A stretch of DNA of 64,000 nucleotides from Paenibacillus pectinilyticus (GCF_001700435.1 NZ_LYPC01000027.1:248380-312379); one strand, 5' to 3'. Shown: positions 1 through 9,072, numbered from the stretch's first letter. Made by a program: numbers and translations. Notes: generated by a model from the letters alone, not told the origin.

Positions 1-341
1 CATATACACCTGTTTTCAAGGCATGGCAAAGTGGTCAAAACAGGGTTGAAGCTGGAGAAGTGATCGGGACCTATCAAATAAAGAAAAACGGAGAAACTCA
101 AATGGAAATCCCTATCGTGTCTGTCAATGCCGTCACGCATAATGATCCTGAGCCGCTTTCCGTGATGAGTCAAAAGGTGGGTAGAACCACTTCTACTTCT
201 ACGTCCACATCTACATCCTCTTGGCGTTATGGCGTGGCAGTTGGTTTATTGGTTTTAGCCTACGGTTTATTGAAATGGAAGCAGAAGCGAAAGCAGCGTA
301 AGCAGATCACGATATTCGCTGAAGATAAATACGGTGCCTAA
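1..341 (+). CDS. Probable D-alanyl-D-alanine carboxypeptidase, C-terminal part (partial)
   Basis: The reading frame is open from the first base of the window to a TAA at 339-341, so the gene begins upstream. The visible part starts YTPVFKAWQSGQNRVEAGEV and continues with a beta-strand-rich stretch (VIGTYQIKKNGETQMEIPIV), which resembles the C-terminal domain that follows the penicillin-binding domain in DacF/PBP5-type carboxypeptidases. After it come a Thr/Ser-rich linker (about seven TS repeats), one hydrophobic helix (GVAVGLLVLAYGLL) and a Lys/Arg-rich tail, a membrane anchor facing a basic cytoplasmic end. The catalytic domain lies outside the window, so the family call is inferred from the tail alone. 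Confidence 0.5.
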   Translation, partial: YTPVFKAWQSGQNRVEAGEVIGTYQIKKNGETQMEIPIVSVNAVTHNDPEPLSVMSQKVGRTTSTSTSTSTSSWRYGVAVGLLVLAYGLLKWKQKRKQRKQITIFAEDKYGA

Positions 342-379
342 CCTCAATTGAGGGAATGTGAGAAAGAAGTGTCGAAGGA

Positions 380-1183
380 ATGAAGCCAATCTCGAAAGTA
401 ATCATCCTACTCATGGTTATGGGGATAACAGGATGCAGCAAAGCTGTGCAGACAACAAGTATTGTAACTGTACCTAAAACAGAAGTTATAGCTCCTGTAC
501 AAGTAGAAGTACCTCAAATAGTGACAACGGAACATGTTGTTTCTGCTGCGGATCAGAAGGATGCTGCAGCAGCAGTGATCAATAACGTCAAAAAAGAAGG
601 ACTTAGAGTAGCTTTAACCTTTGATGACGGACCTGATGAGAAATATACGCCGCGCATACTGGATATCCTGAAAAAGGAACAAGTGAAAGCGACTTTCTTC
701 GTCGTCGGAGAGCATGCGAAACAGCACCCGCAGATGATGAAAAAAATTGTGGATGAAGGACATGCGATCGGCAATCATTCCTGGGATCATCTCAATCTTG
801 CTCAAGCGGCAACAGATAAGATTCAGAGTGAAATCAGTTCGACAGATGATGTAATCAAGCAAATTACGGGTGTAGCTCCCAAGCTGTTTCGCGCACCATA
901 TGGGGCAGTATCCCCTCAGGTTGTAAAAGAATCACAGGGCTCCGGACATCAGATTATCGGATGGTCTGTGGATACGTTAGATTGGGATGGTAAAAGTGTT
1001 GCACAAATTCTAGCTAACGTTAGAAAAGAAGTCAGTCCTGGCGCGATTATCCTGCAACACTTTGCAGGGGGGAAGCATGGGGATTTAAACAACACCGTAC
1101 AAGCACTTCCGCAAATCATTGCCTATTTGAAGCAAAAAGGATACACTCTCGTGACGGTTCCTGAGCTGATTAGTGCGAAATAA
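380..1183 (+). CDS. Polysaccharide deacetylase (NodB domain) lipoprotein
   Basis: 267 residues. The N-terminus is a lipoprotein signal with lipobox GITGC (Cys19), so the enzyme should be anchored on the outer face of the membrane. A spacer of about 55 residues precedes a NodB homology domain: the TFDDGPD motif (Asp82, Asp83), the metal-binding GNHSWDH motif (His133, His137) and RAPYG near residue 171. This family removes N- or O-acetyl groups from peptidoglycan, chitin oligomers or xylan; the substrate cannot be told from sequence. The start is the first ATG, but a purine-rich stretch runs right up to it, so its ribosome site is atypically close. It is followed by a strong hairpin terminator. 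Confidence 0.88.
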   Translation: MKPISKVIILLMVMGITGCSKAVQTTSIVTVPKTEVIAPVQVEVPQIVTTEHVVSAADQKDAAAAVINNVKKEGLRVALTFDDGPDEKYTPRILDILKKEQVKATFFVVGEHAKQHPQMMKKIVDEGHAIGNHSWDHLNLAQAATDKIQSEISSTDDVIKQITGVAPKLFRAPYGAVSPQVVKESQGSGHQIIGWSVDTLDWDGKSVAQILANVRKEVSPGAIILQHFAGGKHGDLNNTVQALPQIIAYLKQKGYTLVTVPELISAK

Positions 1184-1199
1184 GGTTCATTTATGAATA

Positions 1200-1242
1200 A
1201 AAGAGCTCGAAAAAGCAGCTATCTGCTTATTCGAGCTCTTTG
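1200..1242. terminator. Bidirectional Rho-independent terminator
   Basis: Inverted repeat AAGAGCTCGA ... TCGAGCTCTT with further pairing of AAGCAG with CTGCTT inside. It has A-rich and T-rich flanks and sits between the convergent deacetylase (+) and aminopeptidase (-) genes. Confidence 0.8.
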
Positions 1243-1245
1243 TGT

Positions 1246-2478
1246 TTAAAATGCCCAATTCCCCTTGCGGAAGATCGGCTCTATCGTACCATCGGCATGC
1301 TCACCATCAATATCCATTTCAGCGGATCCGATCATAAAATCAACGTGAATCAGACTGTCGTTCAGTCCCGCTTCCAGTTGCTCCTCTTTGGTCATCTTCG
1401 TGCCGCCTTCAATACACGTCGGGAAGGCGCGGCCAAGGGCCAAGTGGTTTGAAGCATTTTCATCATACAACGTGTTGAAAAAGATTAAATTTGTGTTCGA
1501 GATCGGAGACACATGCGGTACAAGTGCGATTTCGCCGAGGAAGTGCGCGCCTTCATCCATTTCGATCATCGCTTGCAGCGATTCAAAGCCTTGCTCCGCT
1601 GTATAGTGCGTTACGCGGCCTTGCTCGAAGGTAATCGAGAAGTTATCGATCAAGCTGCCTTGATAGCTGAGTGGTTTCGAGCTGCGAACGGTTCCGTTCG
1701 TTCCCAATCGGTTAGGGGAAATGAATACTTCCTCGGTCGGGATGTTCGGATTGAAATCGAACCCGCCGGTTTCGTTCGTAGCAGAACCGCCGCGCCAGAT
1801 ATGCTGCGGTGGCAGTTCCACGCTAAGCGCTGTGCCGGGAGCGCGATAATGGATTTTGTGAAACTGCTTCGCATTCAATTGTTCACGTTTACTGCGAAGT
1901 GTCGCATTGTGCTCCTGCCAGGTTTGCACGGGGTTCTCTTGATCCACGCGAGTGGCTTCGAAGATCGCATCCCATAAGGCGCTGACCGCTGCCTGATCAT
2001 CGAGATCAGGGAACACTTTTTGGGCCCACGCAAGCGAAGGCGCTGCGATGATCGACCAGGTCATTTTGTAGGAGGACATGTATTCTCGCCATTTGATCAG
2101 CTTTGGACCCGCCGCTTTCGCATTGGCAGCAATACGAGCAGGATCCACATCCTTGAGCAGCTCGGGGTTATCGGCATCGATCCAGAGATAGGCGCCGTTA
2201 TTTTCGGCTAATTCGGTTAGGGCTTCAGCACGCCAAGTTGGGTATTCATTGAAAGAATCTTCGGGTGCGTAGGTATAGCGAATCTGTGTGCAGATTTCAT
2301 CCTGCCATTCAATATGTACGTGTTTGGCGCCGGCTTCATAGGCTTTGCGGGAAATCAATCGCACGAAATCGGGGTGCCCAATTGGGGCGTTGATCCACAG
2401 GGATTGTCCGGATTGGATATTCAGCGCAACATGAACGGTAAGCTCAGCGTATTTCTCAAGATTTTGCTCAAAAGTCAT
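1246..2478 (-). CDS. ampS: Aminopeptidase, peptidase family M29
   Basis: 410 residues, the usual length of M29 (thermophilic aminopeptidase T/AmpS) enzymes, which remove N-terminal residues from peptides in the cytoplasm using a two-metal centre. The expected ligands are visible: Glu250 (IPTEEVF), Glu316 (HFLGEIAL), His345 (ASNHLALGRAF), His378 and Asp380 (LIHVDFMIGS). There is no signal peptide. The start ATG is preceded by AAGGAGGG at good spacing. It is transcribed away from the VanW-like gene, sharing the 2479-2647 intergenic region, which carries the perfect palindrome AGGGATATCCCT at 2574-2585. Symbol given by family resemblance. Confidence 0.92.
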   Translation of the reverse strand: MTFEQNLEKYAELTVHVALNIQSGQSLWINAPIGHPDFVRLISRKAYEAGAKHVHIEWQDEICTQIRYTYAPEDSFNEYPTWRAEALTELAENNGAYLWIDADNPELLKDVDPARIAANAKAAGPKLIKWREYMSSYKMTWSIIAAPSLAWAQKVFPDLDDQAAVSALWDAIFEATRVDQENPVQTWQEHNATLRSKREQLNAKQFHKIHYRAPGTALSVELPPQHIWRGGSATNETGGFDFNPNIPTEEVFISPNRLGTNGTVRSSKPLSYQGSLIDNFSITFEQGRVTHYTAEQGFESLQAMIEMDEGAHFLGEIALVPHVSPISNTNLIFFNTLYDENASNHLALGRAFPTCIEGGTKMTKEEQLEAGLNDSLIHVDFMIGSAEMDIDGEHADGTIEPIFRKGNWAF

Positions 2479-2647
2479 TCGATATACCCTCCTTGTACAC
2501 GGTCTTGCTTGCAGTTTATCGCGCTATGAACAGACTGTCAAATAATTTTTACCGTTAAAGAAATGAGACGTTTAGGGATATCCCTTAGTTGTTATTGTAT
2601 GGAATTTTGACAATTGTTTACACTAAGGCAGGAGGTGAAGTGCGTTC

Positions 2648-3580
2648 ATGCGTTATGAATGGTTAGTGGGCCTGCTGCTGCTTGCTCAGCCCAAGGATAT
2701 GCCTTTTCAGCTAAAAGATAGCCCAAACGGCCATCAGACCGCTCAAATTCAGCGCGAGCCATACACGACACATCTCCTGGATGTGCCATTGGTGGATACA
2801 CAGAAATTAGACCGTCTGGCTGAACAGATCGACAAAGCGATCTATCGCAAACCCGTCAACGCCATCATTAATGACAGCGGCGGCATTGTGAAGGAGGTTG
2901 CTGGTGTTAGACTAAATCGTCGTGCGTTTATCGAGCAATTCTATGGACACTATTATGCGGAGGGGCCGCTGAAGATGGAGCTTCCGCAACTAGCGATTTA
3001 TCCGAAAGTGGACAGTGAGCTGCTTGCGAATATTCGTGTTCGTCCCATCGGCTATTATGTTACCTATTTTAATTCCAACAATCGACATCGCTTTACGAAT
3101 CTCAAATTAGCTACACAGGCGATCAATAATTATGTCGTGCAGCCGAATGAGACGTTCTCTTTTAACCGTGTGGTGGGGGTTCGAACGCCGAGCAGGGGCT
3201 ATATGCCAGCCAAGGTGATTGTAAGGGGGGAGTTCTCGGAAGGGATTGGAGGCGGTATTTGCCAAATCTCTTCAACGCTCTACAATGCTGTGGATCGAGC
3301 GGGACTCACAATTGTTGAACGGTATTCACACAGTCGGTCGGTGCCGTATGTGCCGCATGGAAGAGATGCTACTGTGAATTGGGGCGGGCCTGACTTCAGC
3401 TTCAGGAACGATTATAATCAACCGATTTTAATCCGCGCCCATACGATGCCTGGACAAGTGCACATTAGCATTACGTCTTCGGACGTCATTAATGTAAAGC
3501 AGCGAAATGTTCCTGGGGCAGCCAAAGTGATTCCAGAAGAAATTCAGTTGAATTCAGATGTAGGCATAGACCTGCCTTAA
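2648..3580 (+). CDS. VanW-like protein
   Basis: 310 residues with a short hydrophobic N-terminus (WLVGLLLLAQ), possibly a weak signal or anchor. The C-terminal half is a clear VanW domain: LATQAINNYVVQPNETFSFN, then EGIGGGICQISSTLYNAV and YSHSRSVPYVPHGRDATVNW. VanW genes occur in some vancomycin-resistance clusters, but this domain is common in Bacillota chromosomes, often in cell-wall-associated proteins, and its biochemical role is unsettled. No van genes lie nearby, so resistance is not implied. The start is supported by GGAGGTGAAG 8-10 bases upstream. Confidence 0.85.
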   Translation: MRYEWLVGLLLLAQPKDMPFQLKDSPNGHQTAQIQREPYTTHLLDVPLVDTQKLDRLAEQIDKAIYRKPVNAIINDSGGIVKEVAGVRLNRRAFIEQFYGHYYAEGPLKMELPQLAIYPKVDSELLANIRVRPIGYYVTYFNSNNRHRFTNLKLATQAINNYVVQPNETFSFNRVVGVRTPSRGYMPAKVIVRGEFSEGIGGGICQISSTLYNAVDRAGLTIVERYSHSRSVPYVPHGRDATVNWGGPDFSFRNDYNQPILIRAHTMPGQVHISITSSDVINVKQRNVPGAAKVIPEEIQLNSDVGIDLP

Positions 3581-3705
3581 CCCTTCTTGAGGTCAATATA
3601 TGCATATTTCACGAAATTAAAGCACGAAATCACAAGATTTCATAGGGAATGGTTTGCTAATATAGAGGGCAGATCATTCAGCTTGAGAAGGGTGGAAATC
3701 GCTTT

Positions 3706-5106
3706 ATGAAAACGTTTTTAGATGAGAATTTTTTACTTACGAATGAAACTGCTGTACATCTTTTTCATGAATATGCCAAAGAATTACCGATTATTGACTA
3801 CCACTGTCATTTGAGCCCAAAAGAGATTTATGAAAATAAGCAATTCAATAACATAACGGAAGCTTGGTTATATGGTGACCACTACAAATGGCGGATGATG
3901 CGTGCCAACGGTGTAGATGAGTCCAAAGTGACGGGCGAAGCGAGTGATTATGATCGTTTCGTAGCTTGGGCCGCTACACTTCCTATGGCGATTGGCAATC
4001 CGTTATACCACTGGTCTCATATGGAGCTTCAAACGTATTTCGGCGTGAAAGACATTATCAATGAGCAGAATGCACCAGCAATCTGGGAAAAAGTAAATGC
4101 GAAGCTGGCTGAGGGGAACTCCCGCGCCCGCGACTTGATCACGAATTCCAAAGTTACGGTTATTTGTACAACAGATGATCCTGTAGATTCCTTGGAATAC
4201 CATATCAAAATCAAAGATATTGAAGGATTCGATACGCAAGTATTGCCTTCTTATCGTCCGGATAAAGCGCTGGAAATCAACCGTGCGACGTTCCTTCCGT
4301 GGATTGCGCAACTAGAGAAAGCGGTTGGCACGCCAATTCGTACGTATGATGACTTGTTAGCAGGTCTAGAAAGCCGCGCTGTCTTCTTTGACTCCGTTGG
4401 TTGTAAAGTATCTGACCACGCGCTGGATTATGTGCCTTTTGCAGTGGGGACCAAAGAAGAAGTGGATGCGATCTTCGCGGCAGGACTTGCTGGTCAGTCA
4501 GTTAGCTTGGAAGATGAGAAGAAATACAAAGCATTCACATTGATCTTCTTAGGTGGCGTTTATAAGAAGCTGGATTGGGCGATGCAGTACCACATCAACG
4601 CTTCCCGTAACAACAATGGACATGCATTCGCAACGCTAGGTCCAGATACAGGCTTTGACTCTATTGGTGATGCTCCTGTAGCGAGCGCGTTAACGGGCTT
4701 GTTGTCTGCACTCGCTGTCGCCGATTCCTTGCCGCGCACGATTCTATATTCGTTGAATGCGCGTGACAACGAAATTCTCGCTTCTTTGATGGGCAGCTTC
4801 CAAGGCGATGGCATCGCTGGCAAAATCCAATTGGGCGCCGCATGGTGGTTCAACGATACCCGCGATGGTATGATCTCCCAGATGAAAACGCTGGGTAACT
4901 TCGGATTGCTGGGCCGTTTTGTCGGTATGCTGACGGACTCCCGCAGCTTCCTGTCCTATACGCGTCACGACTACTTCCGTCGGATTCTGTGTAACATGAT
5001 AGGCGAGTGGGTCGAAGCGGGTGAATTCCCGAACGACGAGCAGCTGTTGAAACAGTTGGTTCAAGGGATTTCGTACAATAATGCGAAGCAATATTTTGGA
5101 TTTTAA
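3706..5106 (+). CDS. uxaC: Glucuronate isomerase (uronate isomerase)
   Basis: 466 residues, full length for UxaC, which interconverts D-glucuronate/D-fructuronate and D-galacturonate/D-tagaturonate in the cytoplasm as the first step of hexuronate catabolism. The N-terminal metal-binding motif IDYHCHLSPKEIY (His33, His35) and internal stretches such as NARDNEILASLMGSF are typical. Start supported by GAGAAGGGTGG upstream. No other hexuronate genes (uxaA, uxaB, uxuA, kdgK) lie alongside, so the rest of the pathway must be elsewhere. A near-consensus catabolite-repression sequence covers the first codons (3707-3720). A terminator follows, and the next gene is a convergent AraC regulator. Confidence 0.96.
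   Translation: MKTFLDENFLLTNETAVHLFHEYAKELPIIDYHCHLSPKEIYENKQFNNITEAWLYGDHYKWRMMRANGVDESKVTGEASDYDRFVAWAATLPMAIGNPLYHWSHMELQTYFGVKDIINEQNAPAIWEKVNAKLAEGNSRARDLITNSKVTVICTTDDPVDSLEYHIKIKDIEGFDTQVLPSYRPDKALEINRATFLPWIAQLEKAVGTPIRTYDDLLAGLESRAVFFDSVGCKVSDHALDYVPFAVGTKEEVDAIFAAGLAGQSVSLEDEKKYKAFTLIFLGGVYKKLDWAMQYHINASRNNNGHAFATLGPDTGFDSIGDAPVASALTGLLSALAVADSLPRTILYSLNARDNEILASLMGSFQGDGIAGKIQLGAAWWFNDTRDGMISQMKTLGNFGLLGRFVGMLTDSRSFLSYTRHDYFRRILCNMIGEWVEAGEFPNDEQLLKQLVQGISYNNAKQYFGF
3707..3720. promoter_or_regulatory. Possible catabolite-responsive element at the uxaC start
   Basis: TGAAAACGTTTTTA differs from the cre consensus TGWAANCGNTNWCA only near the end (TA for CA). It overlaps codons 1-5 of uxaC, a position from which CcpA could block elongation. 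The weak match and the Lys-Thr-Phe codons alone could explain it. Confidence 0.3.
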
Positions 5107-5117
5107 TATAAGCTAAC

Positions 5118-5159
5118 AAAACCCTTTGTGCGAGCTGAAGCTTGCATGAAGGGTTTTTT
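5118..5159. terminator. Bidirectional terminator between uxaC and the AraC gene
   Basis: AAAACCCTT ... AAGGGTTTT with inner pairing of GCGAGCT with AGCTTGC. A T-run follows on the + strand (TTTTTT) and an A-run precedes it, so it can serve both convergent genes. Confidence 0.8.
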
Positions 5160-5174
5160 CGTTAGGTGATGAAC

Positions 5175-6020
5175 TTACAACCCCAAATGCATCATTTTCC
5201 TACATTCCAATGGTGTCTGTGAAGTAACCTGCTTGAACACACGTCCGAAGTGCGCGACGCTGTCGAAGCCTGCCTGCTCGGCGATGTGAATCACCTTGAG
5301 CTTCGTTTCCCGGAGCAAACGCTGCGCCTCACGTATACGGAGATTGTTCAAGTATTCAACGAAGGAGAAGCCAGTCGTGTCCTTGAATGAGCGACAGAAA
5401 TAACTGGGGCTAATATGAAACTTTTCGGAGATTAGTGCCAGTGTTAGTCGTTCGTTGAAATATTCATTGATGTAGGTCACAATCTCGAATATCTTCGGAT
5501 TATAGCCCTGTGGCTGCTCTTCGACTGGACTAAGCTGATCCATAAGCCGCGTGCAGAAGATTAACAGCTGCGTGAGTAACGCTTTGCTATTCAGCTCCCA
5601 ACCTTGCTGTTCCAGTTGTTTTTCCCGCAACAAACTGAAGAGCAGGTTCTCTATGAGCGTGCGATTCGCTCCGGAGAGCGAGAAAATATATTGCTTTTCG
5701 TGGAAAGGCGTGAAGGCAATGGCATACGTATCATCCCCTTTTGCAGCGATCCAGTGCTCTTCGAAGTTGATTAAGATGCGCTCGTGGGGACGATCATCCG
5801 CATCTAGCGTTTTGTGGAGTGTATGTTTATCTATAAATACGAGATCACCCTCTTGCATGGCATAGACGCGGTCTTGGATAAAATATTTGCGTTTGCCACT
5901 AAGTAGATAATAGATTTCATAATGGTCGTGAAAATGATTTACAAGCATCGTGTAGGGGTGTTCCCTGCGTAGTCGTTCAATCTCATAATGGATCAAGGTG
6001 GACACTCCTCTAGTTCGCAT
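5175..6020 (-). CDS. AraC-family transcriptional regulator with cupin-type sensor domain
   Basis: Up to 281 residues. The N-terminal half has the cupin-like stretch HFHDHYEIYYLLSGKRKYFI followed by EGDLVFIDKHTLHKT, a small-molecule-sensing fold common in sugar regulators. The last 100 residues form the two helix-turn-helix motifs (LALISEKFHISPSYFCRSFK and IAEQAGFDSVAHFGRVFK). The outermost ATG has a poorly spaced ribosome site; a TTG at 5996-5994 lies 8 bases after GAGGAG and gives LIHYEIERL, so the true protein may be eight residues shorter. It is divergent from the Gfo/Idh oxidoreductase at 6159 and probably controls it; the shared intergenic region holds an inverted repeat (6072-6100). Confidence 0.9.
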   Translation of the reverse strand: MRTRGVSTLIHYEIERLRREHPYTMLVNHFHDHYEIYYLLSGKRKYFIQDRVYAMQEGDLVFIDKHTLHKTLDADDRPHERILINFEEHWIAAKGDDTYAIAFTPFHEKQYIFSLSGANRTLIENLLFSLLREKQLEQQGWELNSKALLTQLLIFCTRLMDQLSPVEEQPQGYNPKIFEIVTYINEYFNERLTLALISEKFHISPSYFCRSFKDTTGFSFVEYLNNLRIREAQRLLRETKLKVIHIAEQAGFDSVAHFGRVFKQVTSQTPLECRKMMHLGL

Positions 6021-6071
6021 TCGTTCCTTCTATTTTACAGCAATATATGCAAGGAAATAAAGTGATTAGGT

Positions 6072-6100
6072 AATATTTGAATAGAAACACAACAAATATT
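6072..6100. promoter_or_regulatory. Inverted repeat, candidate operator in divergent intergenic region
   Basis: AATATTTG at 6072-6079 and its exact complement CAAATATT at 6093-6100, separated by 13 bases, lie midway between the AraC gene and the divergent oxidoreductase. Position suggests regulator binding; this is inference. Confidence 0.4.
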
Positions 6101-6158
6101 GTATTAATCTTGCATTAAGCGATATTGAAGGTTCAATGACGAGAGGGGAAGCACTGAT

Positions 6159-7445
6159 ATGAACAAAACACGTTATGCAATTGTAGGTACCGGAGGACGG
6201 GCCGAATTTTTCTATGGATCTATGGTAAAAGACTTTCGAGATACATCGGAGCTAGTTGCGATTTGTGATATTAACCAAACGCGGATGAATTTTACGAACG
6301 ATTTACTCGCGACGAAATATGAATACCATGCAGTTCCTACTTATAAAGCGGACCAATTCGAGGACATGATTCGTCAAGAGAAGCCGGATGCCATCATTGT
6401 CACGACGGTAGATCGCACACATCATACGTACATCATCCGAGCGATGGAACTAGGTTGTGACGTGATTTCAGAGAAACCGATGACGGTGGATGAGGAAAAA
6501 TGCCAAGAAATTCTTGACGCCATTAAACGTACAGGTCGTCAATTGCGTGTGACGTTCAACTATCGCTACGCACCGCACAACACGAAGATTCGTGAACTTA
6601 TTATGGACGGCACCATCGGTGATGTGCATTCCGTGCATTTCGAGTGGCTGCTCAATACTGAGCATGGCGCTGATTATTTCCGCAGATGGCATCGCGATAA
6701 GCGCAATGGAGGCGGATTGCTTGTTCACAAGTCAACACACCATTTTGACTTGGTTAACTTCTGGTTGGGGACGCAGCCAGAGACGGTTTTTGCCATGGGA
6801 GACCTCATGTTCTATGGGAAAGCGAACGCGGAGAAACGCGGAGAAACGAAGTTCTATCAACGTGCTACAGGGAACGCCTATGCGAAAGAAGATCCGTTTG
6901 CGCTTCATTTGGACTCGAATGAACATCTGAAAGGGCTATATTTGGATGCGGAGCATGAGGATGGTTATCAACGTGATCAGAGCGTTTTTGGCGACGGGAT
7001 CTCCATTGAAGATACGATGGGCGTCATGGTACGCTATAAAAATAAAGCGATTCTGACGTATTCCTTAAATGCGTACTTGCCTTGGGAAGGCTTTAATGTG
7101 AACATAAACGGCAGCAAAGGCCGGATTGAAATGAAAGTTGTTGAGAAATCTTACGTAAACGCAGGCGGCGAGAAAGCGGATGAGGGCGCGTTGAAATCGA
7201 AGTCGATTACCGTCTTCCCAATGTTCGCAGCGCCTTATCAAGTGGAGCTTGAAGAAGGTGTTGGCGGTCACGGTGGTGGGGATCCTGTATTGTTGAAGGA
7301 TATTTTCGACAAACCATCGGATGATCGATTCAACCGTGCGGCTTCCCATGTGGATGGGGCGATGTCGATTCTAACAGGGATTGCAGGTAATATTTCACTT
7401 CGTACGGGTCAGCCAGTTGCGGTTGATAAGCTGGTGAAATTTTAG
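6159..7445 (+). CDS. Gfo/Idh/MocA-family NAD(P)-dependent oxidoreductase
   Basis: 428 residues. The N-terminal Rossmann fold starts YAIVGTGGRAEFF (dinucleotide-binding glycines at 10-13) and contains the family EKP signature (SEKPMTV, residues 104-110) whose lysine takes part in catalysis. The larger C-terminal half is the substrate-binding alpha/beta domain. Family members oxidise or reduce sugars, inositols or sugar acids, or open glycosidic bonds by a redox route; the substrate is not predictable here. Start supported by GAGAGGGGAAG. It forms a unit with the downstream alpha/beta hydrolase (21-base gap) and is probably controlled by the divergent AraC regulator. Confidence 0.92.
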   Translation: MNKTRYAIVGTGGRAEFFYGSMVKDFRDTSELVAICDINQTRMNFTNDLLATKYEYHAVPTYKADQFEDMIRQEKPDAIIVTTVDRTHHTYIIRAMELGCDVISEKPMTVDEEKCQEILDAIKRTGRQLRVTFNYRYAPHNTKIRELIMDGTIGDVHSVHFEWLLNTEHGADYFRRWHRDKRNGGGLLVHKSTHHFDLVNFWLGTQPETVFAMGDLMFYGKANAEKRGETKFYQRATGNAYAKEDPFALHLDSNEHLKGLYLDAEHEDGYQRDQSVFGDGISIEDTMGVMVRYKNKAILTYSLNAYLPWEGFNVNINGSKGRIEMKVVEKSYVNAGGEKADEGALKSKSITVFPMFAAPYQVELEEGVGGHGGGDPVLLKDIFDKPSDDRFNRAASHVDGAMSILTGIAGNISLRTGQPVAVDKLVKF

Positions 7446-7466
7446 CAGGTGACGGAGGGAAGATAG

Positions 7467-8498
7467 ATGTGGAGTCCGGACGCAAGTATGGAAGGGCTGT
7501 ATCGAGCATACGAGCGGAAGCGAGAGAAACAGCGCGCTGAATGGGCAGAGCAAACAAAGGAAGAGCAGCGAAAGCGGCTGGTTCATTCATTGGCTGTACC
7601 CATGGAAGAACTGGACGAGCTTCGTCCCGTTCTTCTAGAACGCGTTGAGCTCGAGGATCATATCCGTGAACGTGTCGAGTTCGGGACATTCTGGGGCTTC
7701 CGTGTTCCTGCTTATGTACTGCTGCCCAAAGGCGTAGTTGGCAAATCAGCTGCTGTGTTGGCTCTGCATGGACATGGCTACGGCAGCAGACAGATCGTGG
7801 GTTTGAACGCAGATGGCACAGATCACATTGGCGAGTCGGATATTCACGGTAATTATGCGCTAGAAATGGTGAGGCGTGGCTTTGTGGTTATCGTACCTGA
7901 GGTCTTGGGATTCGGAGATCGCCGTTTGGAGGCTGATCAGCGCTCGGGGCAAGTCGGTAATTCCTCGTGCCAAACACTGGCGTCGCATCTTATGCTTTAT
8001 GGTGTTTCAATTGCTGCTGTGCGTGTTCAAGAAGCCCGGCGAGCATTGGATTATCTCATGACGCGTGAGGAAGTAGATGTGAATCGCATGGGATGTTTTG
8101 GATTCTCAGGAGGCGGATTACTTGCTGCGTATACCGCGGCTTGTGATGAGCGCATTCAGGCTGCAGTCCTTTGTGCTTTTACGAATACATTCAAAGGCAG
8201 CATCATGTCTATTCATCATTGTATCGATAACTATGTACCAGGTGTGCTTGATTATGCAGAGCTTCCTGAATTGGTGGGCTTACTTGCTCCGCGTCCGCTG
8301 TTCATTGCGTCAGGCAGGCAGGATCCGATATTCCCGATTGCAACGGTGGAAGCGGCTGTCTCTTATTTGAAACAGGTATATCAAAAAGAGGGAGTTGGGG
8401 AACGCTTAGGCGTTCATCTGTACGAAGGTGTTCATGAGGTGAAAGGTGATCAGGCATATCCTTGGCTGGTTGAGGCCTTAATGGGGAATGAATCTTGA
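7467..8498 (+). CDS. Alpha/beta hydrolase, dienelactone hydrolase/acetyl esterase-like
   Basis: 343 residues without a signal peptide. The core fold begins at AVLALHGHGYG (oxyanion region HGHG, residues 101-104). The nucleophile elbow is GFSGGG with Ser214, the likely acid is the Asp in GRQDPIFP (about 283) and the base is the His in EGVHEV (about 320). This arrangement is seen in bacterial esterases of the acetyl-xylan-esterase/dienelactone hydrolase group that act in sugar-utilisation loci. GGAGGG precedes the ATG. Its pairing with the Gfo/Idh enzyme suggests removal of an ester from a sugar before or after redox conversion. Substrate unknown. Confidence 0.85.
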   Translation: MWSPDASMEGLYRAYERKREKQRAEWAEQTKEEQRKRLVHSLAVPMEELDELRPVLLERVELEDHIRERVEFGTFWGFRVPAYVLLPKGVVGKSAAVLALHGHGYGSRQIVGLNADGTDHIGESDIHGNYALEMVRRGFVVIVPEVLGFGDRRLEADQRSGQVGNSSCQTLASHLMLYGVSIAAVRVQEARRALDYLMTREEVDVNRMGCFGFSGGGLLAAYTAACDERIQAAVLCAFTNTFKGSIMSIHHCIDNYVPGVLDYAELPELVGLLAPRPLFIASGRQDPIFPIATVEAAVSYLKQVYQKEGVGERLGVHLYEGVHEVKGDQAYPWLVEALMGNES

Positions 8499-8520
8499 CC
8501 TCTATATAGGTCTAAAAGAT

Positions 8521-8553
8521 GAAGACTACTGAGATTATTCAGTAGTCTTTTTT
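8521..8553 (+). terminator. Rho-independent terminator after the hydrolase gene
   Basis: AAGACTACTGA / TCAGTAGTCTT with a 6-base loop followed by TTTTTT. It could also stop the convergent ymaF transcript. Confidence 0.85.
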
Positions 8554-8564
8554 GAGCGGACTTT

Positions 8565-8939
8565 TTAAACTTTCTGACGTACGATACGCTCGATGATCAA
8601 TTTGTACCCGACCATTCCACCGATACGAATGTTGCCCGTTGTTCTGCCGGAGATGACGTGGCGATGTCCATTTGCAATATTGGTGGTAATTTGAAAGCGA
8701 TGAAAATGGTTCGGACCTACACCGATGTTGAGGCCAGTTCGCCCAGAGTAGGAATGACGATGCCCATCTGCTGTTGTCGTAATGCCTTGAAACGTATGAC
8801 GATGTCTGCCATCCTCGGGGATTACGATATCCGATAAATTACCGAATGAATGCCGATGATTTTGTACGAGAGATGTCAAACCCTCCATGCGATGTCTGAA
8901 TTGTACGGGCCCGCCAGATCCTTGCTTGATTTTTGTCAT
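8565..8939 (-). CDS. ymaF: YmaF-family protein
   Basis: 124 residues, almost entirely a series of short His-rich repeats: HRHSFG, GRHRHTFQG, GHRHSYSGRTG, NHFHRFQ, GHRHVISGRTTG. This matches the YmaF family of Bacillus and relatives, whose function is not known. The regular spacing of HxH motifs suggests a repeating beta structure with possible metal binding, but that is only inference. There is no signal peptide. Start supported by GAAAGGATG upstream. It stands alone between a convergent hydrolase and mgsA. Confidence 0.85.
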   Translation of the reverse strand: MTKIKQGSGGPVQFRHRMEGLTSLVQNHRHSFGNLSDIVIPEDGRHRHTFQGITTTADGHRHSYSGRTGLNIGVGPNHFHRFQITTNIANGHRHVISGRTTGNIRIGGMVGYKLIIERIVRQKV

Positions 8940-9072
8940 TATATATCATCCTTTCAAGAAGAGATAATATAAGGTATGCAAATCAATGTGGACTGGCTTG
9001 GTCGTAAGGTTAGTTAATCACAGAAAAGTTCGCACTTGAAAAATAGATTGCTAGACATCCTGTTTATAATTA

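Noticed and set aside
2648..3580. Vancomycin resistance determinant
   Set aside because: Only a VanW-like domain is present, without vanA/H/X-type genes; this domain is widespread in sensitive species.
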